Source: CAZSDU01 sp964429135 (GTDB taxonomy: Bacteria > Bacteroidota > Bacteroidia > Bacteroidales > FEN-979). Taken from it: 64,000 nt of DNA. The stretch is from NCBI GenBank assembly GCA_964429135.1, contig CAYSAU010000009.1:62001-126000 (forward strand), written 5' to 3'. The position numbers and the translations under genes are program-made. Positions 16,282 to 25,010 of this stretch are shown in pieces; the first letter of the stretch is position 1; the number at the start of each line of letters is the position of its first letter. The notes beneath the pieces were generated by a model that worked only from the letters and a program-made list of their open reading frames with translations, was not told the origin of the DNA and did no database searches.

Positions 16282-19140
16282 ATGATAACCAATAATTTTG
16301 CAAGACGGCACAATGGACCCTACGGTGATGAAATCGGTAAGATGCTTGAAAAAACCGGAGTCACTTCCCTTGAACAACTAATAGATCAGACTGTTCCACC
16401 AAGTATCCGGATGAAAGCGCCCCTGGATCTCCCGAAAGGGATGAATGAGTATCAGTACCTCAACCATATTAAAGATATTGGTTCCAAAAATAAACTTTTT
16501 AAAACCTATATCGGGATGGGTTATTACAATACCATCACCCCCGGAGTTATTCTTCGGAATGTGCTGGAGAATCCAGGCTGGTATACGGCTTATACACCCT
16601 ACCAGGCTGAAATTTCACAGGGACGTCTTGAAGCCTTATTGAATTTCCAAACCATGATTGCTGACCTGACCGGTTTGCCGATTGCCAATGCCTCTTTACT
16701 GGATGAAGGAACAGCTGCAGCAGAAGCCATGATCATGTTTTTTAACAGCCGATCAAGGGATGCTGTGAAAAGGAATGCCAACCAGTTCTTTGTTTCGATT
16801 GATCTCTTTCCCCAGACTATTGATGTCATCAAAACCAGGGCACTACCCCTCGGCATTGAACTTGTTTTCGGAAATCATAATGAATTTTTATTTCAGGATA
16901 AGGTTTTCGGCGCCATCGTTCAGTATCCTGATCAGAAAGGTCAGGTCAATGACTACAGGGAATGGGTTAAAAAAGCACATCAGAACGATACAGCGGTAGC
17001 GGTTTCTGCTGATTTGCTCAGTCTGGCCTTGCTCACCCCTCCGGGTGAATGGGGGGCCGACGTTGTTTTGGGTTCCAGTCAACGTTTTGGTATTCCCATG
17101 GGATATGGGGGGCCTCATGCCGCTTTCTTTGCCGCCAAAGAAGATTATAAACGACAAATCCCTGGCCGTATTATCGGTATCTCCGTGGATGCCAACGGTA
17201 ACCGTGCTTTACGAATGGCTTTGCAAACCAGGGAGCAGCATATTAAAAGGGAAAAAGCTACATCGAATATCTGTACTTCTCAGGTACTTCTGGCCGTGAT
17301 GGCAGGGATGTACGCGGTTTATCATGGTCCGAAAGGAATCCGGCAGATAGCCAGACATATTAACATTCTTGCCGGTGTTTTGGCCCAGGAAGTCGTGAAA
17401 TATGGATACCGTCAGGTGAACAGTCAATTTTTCGATACTATTCTGATAGAATTACCCGGAGATGTTTCCATCGAAAACATTCGGAAATCAGCCTTGGAAA
17501 ATAAAATGAACCTGCGCTATGTTGATTCACAGCATATCGGTATCAGTGTGGATGAAACCACAGAATTAGCCGACATCAATATTCTGATTGGGATTCTGGC
17601 CAAAGCAAACGGAAAAATCTATTCGGAATTCATCTGCGATCCAAAAGAATGTGAACAGATCATGACGATTTCTACCACACTGAAACGGAAATCAGAGTAT
17701 CTCAAACATAAGGTTTTCAATAGCTATCATTCGGAAACAGACATGATGCGCTACATAAAAAAACTTGAGATCAAAGATTTGTCGCTCAACCGTTCGATGA
17801 TCCCACTGGGTTCCTGCACGATGAAGTTGAATGCAGCCTCCGAACTTTTTGCCTTGAGTTATCCTGAATTCGGTGGCATTCATCCCTTTGTCCCAAAAGA
17901 CCAGGCAGAAGGTTACCAATGCATGATCCGTAATCTGGAATCCGATCTGTGTATAATCACCGGTTTTGATGCTGTATCCTTTATGCCGAATTCGGGCGCA
18001 GCTGGAGAATATGCCGGCTTGCTGGTAATCCGGCAGTATCATATCAACCGTGGTGATTCCCACCGTAATGTTTGCATTATTCCTGCTTCAGCCCACGGCA
18101 CCAACCCGGCCAGTGCTGCCATGTGCGGCATGAAGGTGGTCGTAGTGAAATGCGATGAAAAAGGAAACATAGATGTAAACGACCTAAGTGAAAAAGCAAT
18201 TCAGCATAAAGATACACTGGCTGCCCTCATGGTCACCTATCCTTCCACCCATGGTGTTTTCGAGGAAGAAATCCTTGAGATCATCAGGATCATCCATGAA
18301 AACGGCGGACAGGTGTATATGGATGGCGCCAACATGAATGCCCAGGTTGGACTTACTAACCCAGGCCTTATAGGGGCCGATGTATGTCATTTAAACTTAC
18401 ATAAAACCTTTGCCATACCTCATGGCGGAGGAGGGCCGGGAGAAGGTCCGATTGCAGTTGCCAAACACCTGAGTCCATTCCTTCCTCAACATGTTGAAGT
18501 CGAAACAGGTGGTGAGCGAGGCATTACAGCAGTGGCATCAGGACCCTACGGAAGTGCCCTTATTCTGACTATTTCCTATGCTTATATCAAACTTATGGGT
18601 GGAGAAGGTCTTACGGAAGCTACTAAAATGGCGATTCTTAATGCCAATTACATCAAATCCTGTCTGGAACCATATTATCCCATTCTCTATTCAGGAAAAA
18701 ATGGCCGTTGTGCCCATGAAATGATCGTGGATTGCAATGGGATTTCACGACAAACCGGGATCGGGGCAATCGATATTGCTAAAAGACTGATGGATTATGG
18801 TTTCCATGCACCGACCGTAGCTTTCCCTGTCCATGGAACCCTGATGGTGGAACCCACGGAAAGCGAACCCTTTTATGAGCTGAACCGTTTCATTGAAGCA
18901 ATGATATCGATAAAAGGAGAAATTGATGAAATTGCTTCAGGGAAAGCAGATAAGCTGGTCAATGTCATTATGAAAGCTCCGCATACCGTGCAAATGGTCT
19001 CTGCCGACACCTGGGAACTCCCCTATTCAAGACAGAAAGCTGCTTTTCCCATGTCATGGTCAGCAGAAGATAAATACTGGCCAACAGTTACAAGAATAGA
19101 TGATGCTTTTGGAGACAGGAATCTGGCTTGTACGGCTTGA
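16282..19140 (+). CDS. gcvP: glycine dehydrogenase (decarboxylating), single-chain P protein
   Basis: The P protein of the glycine cleavage system, which decarboxylates glycine and passes the aminomethyl group to the H-protein lipoyl arm. At 952 residues it is the fused single-chain form. The pyridoxal-phosphate lysine is Lys708 in HLNLHKTFAIPHGGGGPG, preceded by the family phrases FMPNSGAAGEYAG and SAHGTNPASAAM. The N-terminus FARRHNGPYGDEI resembles the usual FxxRHIGP start. The ATG at 16282 is downstream of a clear promoter; an in-frame ATG at 16219 lies inside the upstream terminator and is rejected. gcvT and gcvH are not in the window; the L protein may be lpdA at 25011. Confidence 0.96.
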   Translation: MITNNFARRHNGPYGDEIGKMLEKTGVTSLEQLIDQTVPPSIRMKAPLDLPKGMNEYQYLNHIKDIGSKNKLFKTYIGMGYYNTITPGVILRNVLENPGWYTAYTPYQAEISQGRLEALLNFQTMIADLTGLPIANASLLDEGTAAAEAMIMFFNSRSRDAVKRNANQFFVSIDLFPQTIDVIKTRALPLGIELVFGNHNEFLFQDKVFGAIVQYPDQKGQVNDYREWVKKAHQNDTAVAVSADLLSLALLTPPGEWGADVVLGSSQRFGIPMGYGGPHAAFFAAKEDYKRQIPGRIIGISVDANGNRALRMALQTREQHIKREKATSNICTSQVLLAVMAGMYAVYHGPKGIRQIARHINILAGVLAQEVVKYGYRQVNSQFFDTILIELPGDVSIENIRKSALENKMNLRYVDSQHIGISVDETTELADINILIGILAKANGKIYSEFICDPKECEQIMTISTTLKRKSEYLKHKVFNSYHSETDMMRYIKKLEIKDLSLNRSMIPLGSCTMKLNAASELFALSYPEFGGIHPFVPKDQAEGYQCMIRNLESDLCIITGFDAVSFMPNSGAAGEYAGLLVIRQYHINRGDSHRNVCIIPASAHGTNPASAAMCGMKVVVVKCDEKGNIDVNDLSEKAIQHKDTLAALMVTYPSTHGVFEEEILEIIRIIHENGGQVYMDGANMNAQVGLTNPGLIGADVCHLNLHKTFAIPHGGGGPGEGPIAVAKHLSPFLPQHVEVETGGERGITAVASGPYGSALILTISYAYIKLMGGEGLTEATKMAILNANYIKSCLEPYYPILYSGKNGRCAHEMIVDCNGISRQTGIGAIDIAKRLMDYGFHAPTVAFPVHGTLMVEPTESEPFYELNRFIEAMISIKGEIDEIASGKADKLVNVIMKAPHTVQMVSADTWELPYSRQKAAFPMSWSAEDKYWPTVTRIDDAFGDRNLACTA

Positions 19141-19175
19141 TAAAGTTGATGAGCTGGTGTTTGAATTGAATTTGT

Positions 19176-20114
19176 TTAATTCACTGTTTTAATAATCCAG
19201 GTAGATATTTCCTCAATGGCTGTTTCTGCTTGTTTAAGAATTCCAATGTAGCTAAGGAACCCATGGATCATATCTTCATAAACAGATAGTTTGACCGTAA
19301 CCCCGGCTTCATCCAAACGTCGTGCATAGGCAATACCTTCGTCTTTAAGGGGGTCATACCCGGAAACAATGATCAGTGCCGGTGGAAGGCCGGAAATGTT
19401 TTCTGCCAGCAAAGGAACGGCATGGGGATTGATTTTATCCTCCTCATGACCAAGATATTTATCCCAGAACCAGAACATGGCTTCCTTGGTCAGCCCATAA
19501 CCTTCGGCAAATTCATTATAAGATGGTTTTTCAGGTTTGTAGTAATCAGTAACAGGGTAAAGCAACACCTGCCCTTTGACTTTGGGACCCATTTCATCCA
19601 GTACCCGTAAAGCAGTTACCGTTGCCAGGTTACCCCCGGCGCTGTCGCCTGCAAGGATAATCCTATCAGGGTCTCCTCTCCATTCTTTTGCATGGGCTGC
19701 CACATATTTTAATGCCGCAATACAATCATCCGAAGCAGCCGGAAATTTATGTTCGGGAGCAAGGCGGTAATCCACAGATACGACAATAACATTTGAAGCC
19801 TGACAGAGATGAGTACATAGTGAATCGTAAGCGTCAAGGTGAAAAAAAACCCATCCACCGCCATGAAAAAAGAGGAGAAGGGGTAAATTTTTCATATCCG
19901 AAGGGAAATAAATACGGGCCGGAATATTTCCAACGGGTCCGGGTATAAGGGTGTCGATGACTGAATGTACCTCTTTCGAAGGTATTTTCATCTTGGCATA
20001 CCCCTTCTCTACCTGTTCCCTTGCCTGGTCAAGGGGAATTTTATCTATGGCCGGCTCTCCGGCAACGGCTATGGCCGTTAGCAAGGCTTTGGCTTTGGAA
20101 TCGAGCGGCATCAT
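19176..20114 (-). CDS. alpha/beta hydrolase, hormone-sensitive-lipase family esterase
   Basis: A 312-residue esterase-like protein. The oxyanion-hole motif HGGGW is at 84-88 and the nucleophile elbow GDSAGG places Ser158; the acid is probably Asp in SGYDPLKDEG and the base His in MIHGFLSY. No signal peptide, so it is probably cytoplasmic. Family members hydrolyse short acyl esters. It is the last gene of the threonine/sulfur amino-acid operon, four bases after the preceding gene; a link to that pathway is not shown by the sequence. Start could be either Met1 or Met2. Confidence 0.9.
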   Translation of the reverse strand: MMPLDSKAKALLTAIAVAGEPAIDKIPLDQAREQVEKGYAKMKIPSKEVHSVIDTLIPGPVGNIPARIYFPSDMKNLPLLLFFHGGGWVFFHLDAYDSLCTHLCQASNVIVVSVDYRLAPEHKFPAASDDCIAALKYVAAHAKEWRGDPDRIILAGDSAGGNLATVTALRVLDEMGPKVKGQVLLYPVTDYYKPEKPSYNEFAEGYGLTKEAMFWFWDKYLGHEEDKINPHAVPLLAENISGLPPALIIVSGYDPLKDEGIAYARRLDEAGVTVKLSVYEDMIHGFLSYIGILKQAETAIEEISTWIIKTVN

Positions 20115-20118
20115 GAAT

Positions 20119-21309
20119 TTACATCTGGTCCAGACAGGATTTGATTTTCAACCAGCTATCTTCAATATCATTATCAAGCCCTACCGAAAAACGCACAAGA
20201 CCTTCCGACAAACCCATTTCACGTTGAATATTTTCGGGGACTTCTGAAGAAGTGCTTTTCCCAGAGTTGCTGAAAAGGGTTTTAAAATAACCCAGGCTCA
20301 CAGCCAAATAACCAACACCGGCTTTTTCCATCATTTCCATCAATTTTGCAGCCCTCTCAGAAGTATTCATATCAATGGCAATCAATCCGCTAAAGCCGAA
20401 TTCCGGATTCATTATCTCCTTTAATTTTTCATGGCCATGATGCTCAGGAAGACCGGGATAATTTATCTTTACCCCATATTCTTTAAATTTTTCCGCAAGA
20501 AACAGGGCATTTTTACTATGTTGTTTCATGCGGATATGCAAGGTGTGCAAGTTTTTAAGGATACCGGAAGAGCGAAGCGGATCAAGGGCAGGGCCCAGCA
20601 ACATGGCTGTACCGTCATTAACATTACTCAAGGCATCCACAAAATCTTTTGATGCACAGATGGCGCCGGCCACGCAATCATTCTTTCCATTGATGAATTT
20701 GGTCATGGAATAAACAACAACATGAGCTCCGAATTTGGCCGGAGCCACTATCATAGGGGTAAATGTATTGTCCACTACGAGTTTAAGATTTTTTTCTTCC
20801 GAAATTTTCGCTAGGGCGGGAAGATCCGATATCTGCAAAAGCGGGTTGGTCATCGTTTCTGTGTAGATCATTTTTGTGTTCGACCGTATCGCTTTTTTCA
20901 CCTCATCGAGATTGGTTATATCGACAAAGGACACTTCAATATTAAATTTTTTTATATAGTTAGACAGGAAGGCAAAGGTACCACCATAAGTAGTCATACT
21001 GCTAACAATATGGTCTCCGCTGCTGCATATCTGCAGGATTGAACAAGTAATGGCAGCCATGCCGGAAGCCGTAACCCAGGCCGATTCAGTGCCTTCCATG
21101 GCGGCCAGGGCATCTGCCAAGTACTTATTGCTGGGATTCCAGTGGCGGGAGTACAGGAAACAGCCTTCGGCCTCACCCTGAAAGGTGTCGAGCATTGTCT
21201 TGGCTTGCATAAAAGTGAAAGTGGCTGAATCACATACCGAAGGGTTGACGTCTCCGTATTCACCGAATTGCAATAGTTCAAAAATCTTAGTTGAGGGATC
21301 AGTTTTCAT
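20119..21309 (-). CDS. trans-sulfuration family PLP enzyme (Cys/Met metabolism)
   Basis: A 396-residue fold-type I PLP enzyme of the cystathionine gamma-synthase/gamma-lyase, O-acylhomoserine sulfhydrylase and methionine gamma-lyase family. The PLP lysine is Lys204 (YSMTKFINGKND). Phosphate-binding and ring-stacking regions are ASGMAAI near 81 and STVA-like DNTFTPM near 180. The segment TTYGGT has Gly where methionine gamma-lyases carry a Cys, which argues against that activity but does not settle which other reaction applies. Lies eight bases after thrH in the operon. Exact substrate unassigned. Confidence 0.88.
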   Translation of the reverse strand: MKTDPSTKIFELLQFGEYGDVNPSVCDSATFTFMQAKTMLDTFQGEAEGCFLYSRHWNPSNKYLADALAAMEGTESAWVTASGMAAITCSILQICSSGDHIVSSMTTYGGTFAFLSNYIKKFNIEVSFVDITNLDEVKKAIRSNTKMIYTETMTNPLLQISDLPALAKISEEKNLKLVVDNTFTPMIVAPAKFGAHVVVYSMTKFINGKNDCVAGAICASKDFVDALSNVNDGTAMLLGPALDPLRSSGILKNLHTLHIRMKQHSKNALFLAEKFKEYGVKINYPGLPEHHGHEKLKEIMNPEFGFSGLIAIDMNTSERAAKLMEMMEKAGVGYLAVSLGYFKTLFSNSGKSTSSEVPENIQREMGLSEGLVRFSVGLDNDIEDSWLKIKSCLDQM

Positions 21310-21317
21310 AAGTTTTT

Positions 21318-21944
21318 TCAGTTTTTAATAGGCAGTGCAAAAATACTACTTTGGGATGAAAGTATCACTTTAATCTCTTCATAATTATAGGTAACAGGTA
21401 ATCGGGGATAGTCATCGATCACATTTTGAGGAGGACGAAATAATATTCCCTGGTCGGCTTGATTGAGCATGGAAATATCATTATAAGAGTCGCCCATGGC
21501 AATAACCTTGTATTTCAGGCTTTGCAAGGCCTCGACAGTGCGCCGTTTCGGATCCGGTTGGCGAAGCTGATAATCGATGATTCTGTTGTTATCATCCGTG
21601 ATCAGGGAATGACAAAACAAAGTGGGTCGTCCAAGTTGATTCATCAGGGGATCGGCAAACTGAATAAAGGTATCAGAAACTACGATCAATTGTGTTCTTT
21701 CCTTGATCCAGTGAATGAATTCAAGCGCTCCGGGAAGAGGCTTGATTTGGGCAATCACCTGCTGAATGTCATGCAGTTTCAAACCATGTTCATCCAGGAT
21801 TTTCAATCGGTAGCGCATCAATTTATCATAGTCGGGTTCATCGCGGGTAGTGCGTTTTAGCTCCGGGATGCCTGTGTTTTCAGCCACATTAATCCATACT
21901 TCGGGAACAAAGACCCCTTCAAGGTCGGAACAGATAATGTACAT
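21318..21944 (-). CDS. thrH: ThrH-type phosphoserine phosphatase / phosphoserine:homoserine phosphotransferase
   Basis: A 208-residue HAD-family protein closely resembling Pseudomonas ThrH, which can dephosphorylate phosphoserine and transfer its phosphate to homoserine. Visible are the nucleophile motif SDLEGVFVPEVW (Asp7, with Glu9 where most HAD enzymes have Asp), the motif II Ser in VVSDTF, and motif IV GDSYND. The N-terminus and the phrase DEPDYDKLMRYRLKIL match the family. It lies ten bases after thrC, so it probably supplies O-phosphohomoserine to threonine synthase in place of a ThrB kinase; this pathway role is inference. Confidence 0.92.
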   Translation of the reverse strand: MYIICSDLEGVFVPEVWINVAENTGIPELKRTTRDEPDYDKLMRYRLKILDEHGLKLHDIQQVIAQIKPLPGALEFIHWIKERTQLIVVSDTFIQFADPLMNQLGRPTLFCHSLITDDNNRIIDYQLRQPDPKRRTVEALQSLKYKVIAMGDSYNDISMLNQADQGILFRPPQNVIDDYPRLPVTYNYEEIKVILSSQSSIFALPIKN

Positions 21945-21954
21945 GGAAAGACGG

Positions 21955-23340
21955 TTAAGATTTACAATTGAATGTTTTTATGAGATAATCTTTAAAATCG
22001 GGGTAAGCATTGGGTAACATTTCATAATATTCCTGTTTCCCGTCCAAGCCATCCAGGCTTTTCGGAAGTGTGGGATTCAGGTTGATAAGCCTGAATATTT
22101 CCTCAGGAAATTTGGCAGGATGTGCAGTTTCAAGTGAAACACAAAGCTGGTCTTTCGTATTGAATTCCGGGTTCTGCCTGAGAAACTCCATTAATCCGGC
22201 CCAACCTACAGCCCCATGAGGTTCAAGCATCAAACCAAATTTCTGATAAGCCTCCACCATGATTTTCCGGGTTGTTTCATCATTGATGCTCAGGGCGAAT
22301 AACTCTTTTTTCATTTGGTCCAGGCTGGCCTGACGGTGGATTTTTCCCGTTTCATCCATGAACCCGCCATATAATGAAACCAGGCGTGCAAGGTTACTGG
22401 GATGACCCACATTCATGGCGCTTGATATACAGTTCCGTGAGGGTTCTATTCTATGATAATTCCCCGTTGCCATATAGTGAGGAAATTCATCATTTTCATT
22501 CGTGGCAATAATAAACCTTAGTACCGGAAGTCCCATTTTCATGGCCATTACCCCCCCCATCATATCCCCGAAATTCCCGGATGGAACTGAAAAAATGATT
22601 TTCTCGTTTATCCCTTCTTTTTTTAATCTTGAATAGGCATAAAAATAATACACGGTTTGCGGAATCAGCCTGCCAATATTTATGGAATTGGCTGACGACA
22701 GTTTAAGTTTATCTAGATCGGGGTCGGCAAAGGCCTGTTTCACCAATGCCTGGCAATCATCGAACTTGGCATCCAAAGCCAGGACATGAATATTTTCCCC
22801 CAATGTAGTCATTTGTTTCCGCTGACGATTGGTCACTTCCGATTGTGGGAATAAAACAACCACCTGAATGGAATCAAGTTTGTGAAAAGCACTGGCAACA
22901 GCACTTCCCGTATCACCCGAGGTAGCCGTCAGAATGAGCAGTTGGCTTTGCTCTTTTTGCAGATAGTGCTGCATCAGCCTGCCCATCATACGAGCAGCGA
23001 AATCCTTAAAAGAAGCGGTAGGACCCTGATCCAGCCGCATCACATATTTACGTTCCAGAACAGGTTCAAGCGGAATCTCGAAATCGTAAGCATCTCTGAC
23101 AATCTTCATCAGGTCTTCGTCAGCTATTTCACCCATAAGAAATTTCCGGCTTACCTCATAAGCGATTTCAGGATATGGTCTGGAGGTGAAAGAAAAAATA
23201 TCCTCAGGGCTAAATTTCGGAATGACCTCAGGCATATAAAGTCCTTTATCAGGTGCCTGACCTTTAAGTAAAGCCTGGCTGAAGGTTACTTTCTCAGCTT
23301 TCAGGTTGGTTGAATAAAACAATAGTGGATGATCCATCAT
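21955..23340 (-). CDS. thrC: threonine synthase
   Basis: Converts O-phosphohomoserine to threonine with PLP. The 461-residue protein is the longer form, with N-terminal FYSTNLKAEKVTFSQALLKG and DKGLYMPE, the PLP Lys112 in GPTASFKDFAARM, the phosphate-binding ATSGDTGSAVA, and PSGNFGD further on. Starts immediately after the preceding gene's stop (ATG at 23340 or 23337) and is followed by thrH, which may provide its substrate. Confidence 0.96.
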   Translation of the reverse strand: MMDHPLLFYSTNLKAEKVTFSQALLKGQAPDKGLYMPEVIPKFSPEDIFSFTSRPYPEIAYEVSRKFLMGEIADEDLMKIVRDAYDFEIPLEPVLERKYVMRLDQGPTASFKDFAARMMGRLMQHYLQKEQSQLLILTATSGDTGSAVASAFHKLDSIQVVVLFPQSEVTNRQRKQMTTLGENIHVLALDAKFDDCQALVKQAFADPDLDKLKLSSANSINIGRLIPQTVYYFYAYSRLKKEGINEKIIFSVPSGNFGDMMGGVMAMKMGLPVLRFIIATNENDEFPHYMATGNYHRIEPSRNCISSAMNVGHPSNLARLVSLYGGFMDETGKIHRQASLDQMKKELFALSINDETTRKIMVEAYQKFGLMLEPHGAVGWAGLMEFLRQNPEFNTKDQLCVSLETAHPAKFPEEIFRLINLNPTLPKSLDGLDGKQEYYEMLPNAYPDFKDYLIKTFNCKS

Positions 23341-24810
23341 TCAGTCCTTTCTTAATCTTGCCGAAGAGGCTCCGCCAGCAGAATACTCCGGGGATGTAAC
23401 CTTGATTATGTTACCATCCAGTACCGACAAAGCCTGATCCAGATCCCTGATGATATCATCAGCATGTTCGACCCCTATGCAAAGCCGGATCAGATTGGAT
23501 GGAATTCCAGCAAGTTTTCTCCCCTCTTCACCTTGTTGGGAATGGGTTGAAATGGCAGGGATGGTAGCCACGGACTTAATTCTTCCAAGGTCGGTTGCCC
23601 GCCATATTCTGGTAAAGGCATCAAAGACATCACGGGTCTGTTTCGCATCTCCTTTGATATTAAATGACATGAGATGGCCATATCGGTTTACTTTCGACTT
23701 GTAAAGGTCATCAAACTCCGAATCCACGAGAAACATATATTCTGAGGCAAGACGGTGTAGCGGATGGTTTGTCAAACCGAGGTAATCCACTTTTTCCACA
23801 TGTTTGTGATTTGCCAGGAAATCTGCGACCTTCATGGTCGTGCGGCTCATATGATCCATTCTCATACGAAGGGTGCGGATATCATTCAGCGCCATGACAG
23901 CATTCATGGGAGAAATATTGGGACCGTTATCCCGGTTGGGTAGGAGTTTTAGATATGTTGCAAAATCGGCTTTCATGTCAGGATTATCAATTTTCGACAC
24001 CAGATTTTTCCGGGAGATGATGGCTCCGCAAATACCAAATCCGCTTGTTGACAGGGATTTTGTAACCGACTGAACCACAATGTCGGCTCCATGTTCAAGG
24101 GGCCGTAACAAGGCAGGTGTTGCCACTGTTGAATCAATGATCAGCGGGATCCCGTGGCGATGGGCGAGGTCAGCAACTTTTTTCAGATCAAAGAAGGCCT
24201 GACCGGGATTACTTGGCATCTCCCCATACAGGAAGCGGGTGTTTTCATCGATCAGCGACTCCCATTCTGACAAATCGGCTGAATGAACAACTTTCCTCCA
24301 CTCCACATTTCTTTCCATTTGCTTTCTTACCGAAAATTGCTGGAAAGTACCACCATACACCTGTGTTGTGGCAACAAAATTTATGGGAGCTTTCGGATTT
24401 TTCGGATCTACCACCAGAAACGGATCAACCGCACTCTGTATGGCCGCCATCCCTGAAGAAGTTGCAATGCAGGATGTTTCTATTTCTGTTCCATAGCCAT
24501 CCAGCAAGGCGAGTACTCCTTCCAGGTAATACATGCTGGGGTTGGCTATACGGGAATAACACCAGGTTGGGACCAGGTAGCCCAAGGCTGCTTCCATTTC
24601 ATCGGAATCACGGTAAGCCTGGGAAGTGGACATGTAGATGGGCTCAATGATGGAACCCTGATTAAAATCAAGGGCTTCCTGCATGGAGTATATCCCGTGA
24701 GTTGCGATCGTATCGAAACGACAGGACTTCATTTGACTGAGGTATTCCTTTTGCCACTTCATGGCTCTTTCCGCTGCTTTGAGATAGTGATTCATTCCTT
24801 CATTATTCAT
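23341..24810 (-). CDS. long trans-sulfuration family PLP enzyme
   Basis: A 489-residue member of the Cys/Met metabolism PLP family, about 90 residues longer than usual. The PLP lysine is Lys251 (QSVTKSLSTSGFG), and the family motifs CYSRIANPSMYYLE near 84, SSGMAAIQSA near 118 and DSTVATPALLRP near 226 are present. The extra length is at the N-terminus (about 1-55) and in a region near 130-200. It may be a cystathionine gamma-synthase or O-acylhomoserine sulfhydrylase; the sequence does not decide. First gene of the five-gene operon with thrC and thrH, with a good promoter 52 bases upstream. Confidence 0.85.
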   Translation of the reverse strand: MNNEGMNHYLKAAERAMKWQKEYLSQMKSCRFDTIATHGIYSMQEALDFNQGSIIEPIYMSTSQAYRDSDEMEAALGYLVPTWCYSRIANPSMYYLEGVLALLDGYGTEIETSCIATSSGMAAIQSAVDPFLVVDPKNPKAPINFVATTQVYGGTFQQFSVRKQMERNVEWRKVVHSADLSEWESLIDENTRFLYGEMPSNPGQAFFDLKKVADLAHRHGIPLIIDSTVATPALLRPLEHGADIVVQSVTKSLSTSGFGICGAIISRKNLVSKIDNPDMKADFATYLKLLPNRDNGPNISPMNAVMALNDIRTLRMRMDHMSRTTMKVADFLANHKHVEKVDYLGLTNHPLHRLASEYMFLVDSEFDDLYKSKVNRYGHLMSFNIKGDAKQTRDVFDAFTRIWRATDLGRIKSVATIPAISTHSQQGEEGRKLAGIPSNLIRLCIGVEHADDIIRDLDQALSVLDGNIIKVTSPEYSAGGASSARLRKD

Positions 24811-24862
24811 AGGTCATGGATTTTTAAAATTCACAGGGATAAATATCCCCTTTGCTAAAATT

Positions 24863-24893
24863 CAAATTTATAAAAGAAAACAAACAGTATCAA
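24863..24893 (-). promoter_or_regulatory. promoter of the thr/met operon
   Basis: On the minus strand TTG (24893-24891), a 20-base spacer and TAAATTTG (24870-24863) form a full Bacteroidota promoter, with a leader of about 48 bases before the ATG at 24810. No attenuator or riboswitch fold is evident in the leader. Confidence 0.7.
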
Positions 24894-24965
24894 TTTCCTC
24901 GGTAATATTTTCTGTTTTAGTGAAAAATCATCTTTTTATGCCGATGAGAAAACCCCATTACTGAC

Positions 24966-24995
24966 TTGCAGTCAAAGGAGATTTTCATACCTTTG
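24966..24995 (+). promoter_or_regulatory. lpdA promoter
   Basis: TTG at 24966-24968, a 19-base spacer and TACCTTTG at 24988-24995. The predicted leader is about 10 bases to the ATG at 25011. Confidence 0.72.
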
Positions 24996-25010
24996 TAACA
25001 TAAAACAGAA

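Noticed and set aside
16221..16282. Glycine riboswitch before gcvP
   Set aside because: The predicted leader is only about 30 bases, far too short for a glycine aptamer.
24213..24650. Long open frame on the plus strand inside the trans-sulfuration gene
   Set aside because: Lies wholly antisense to a gene with clear PLP motifs; its translation has no recognisable domain.
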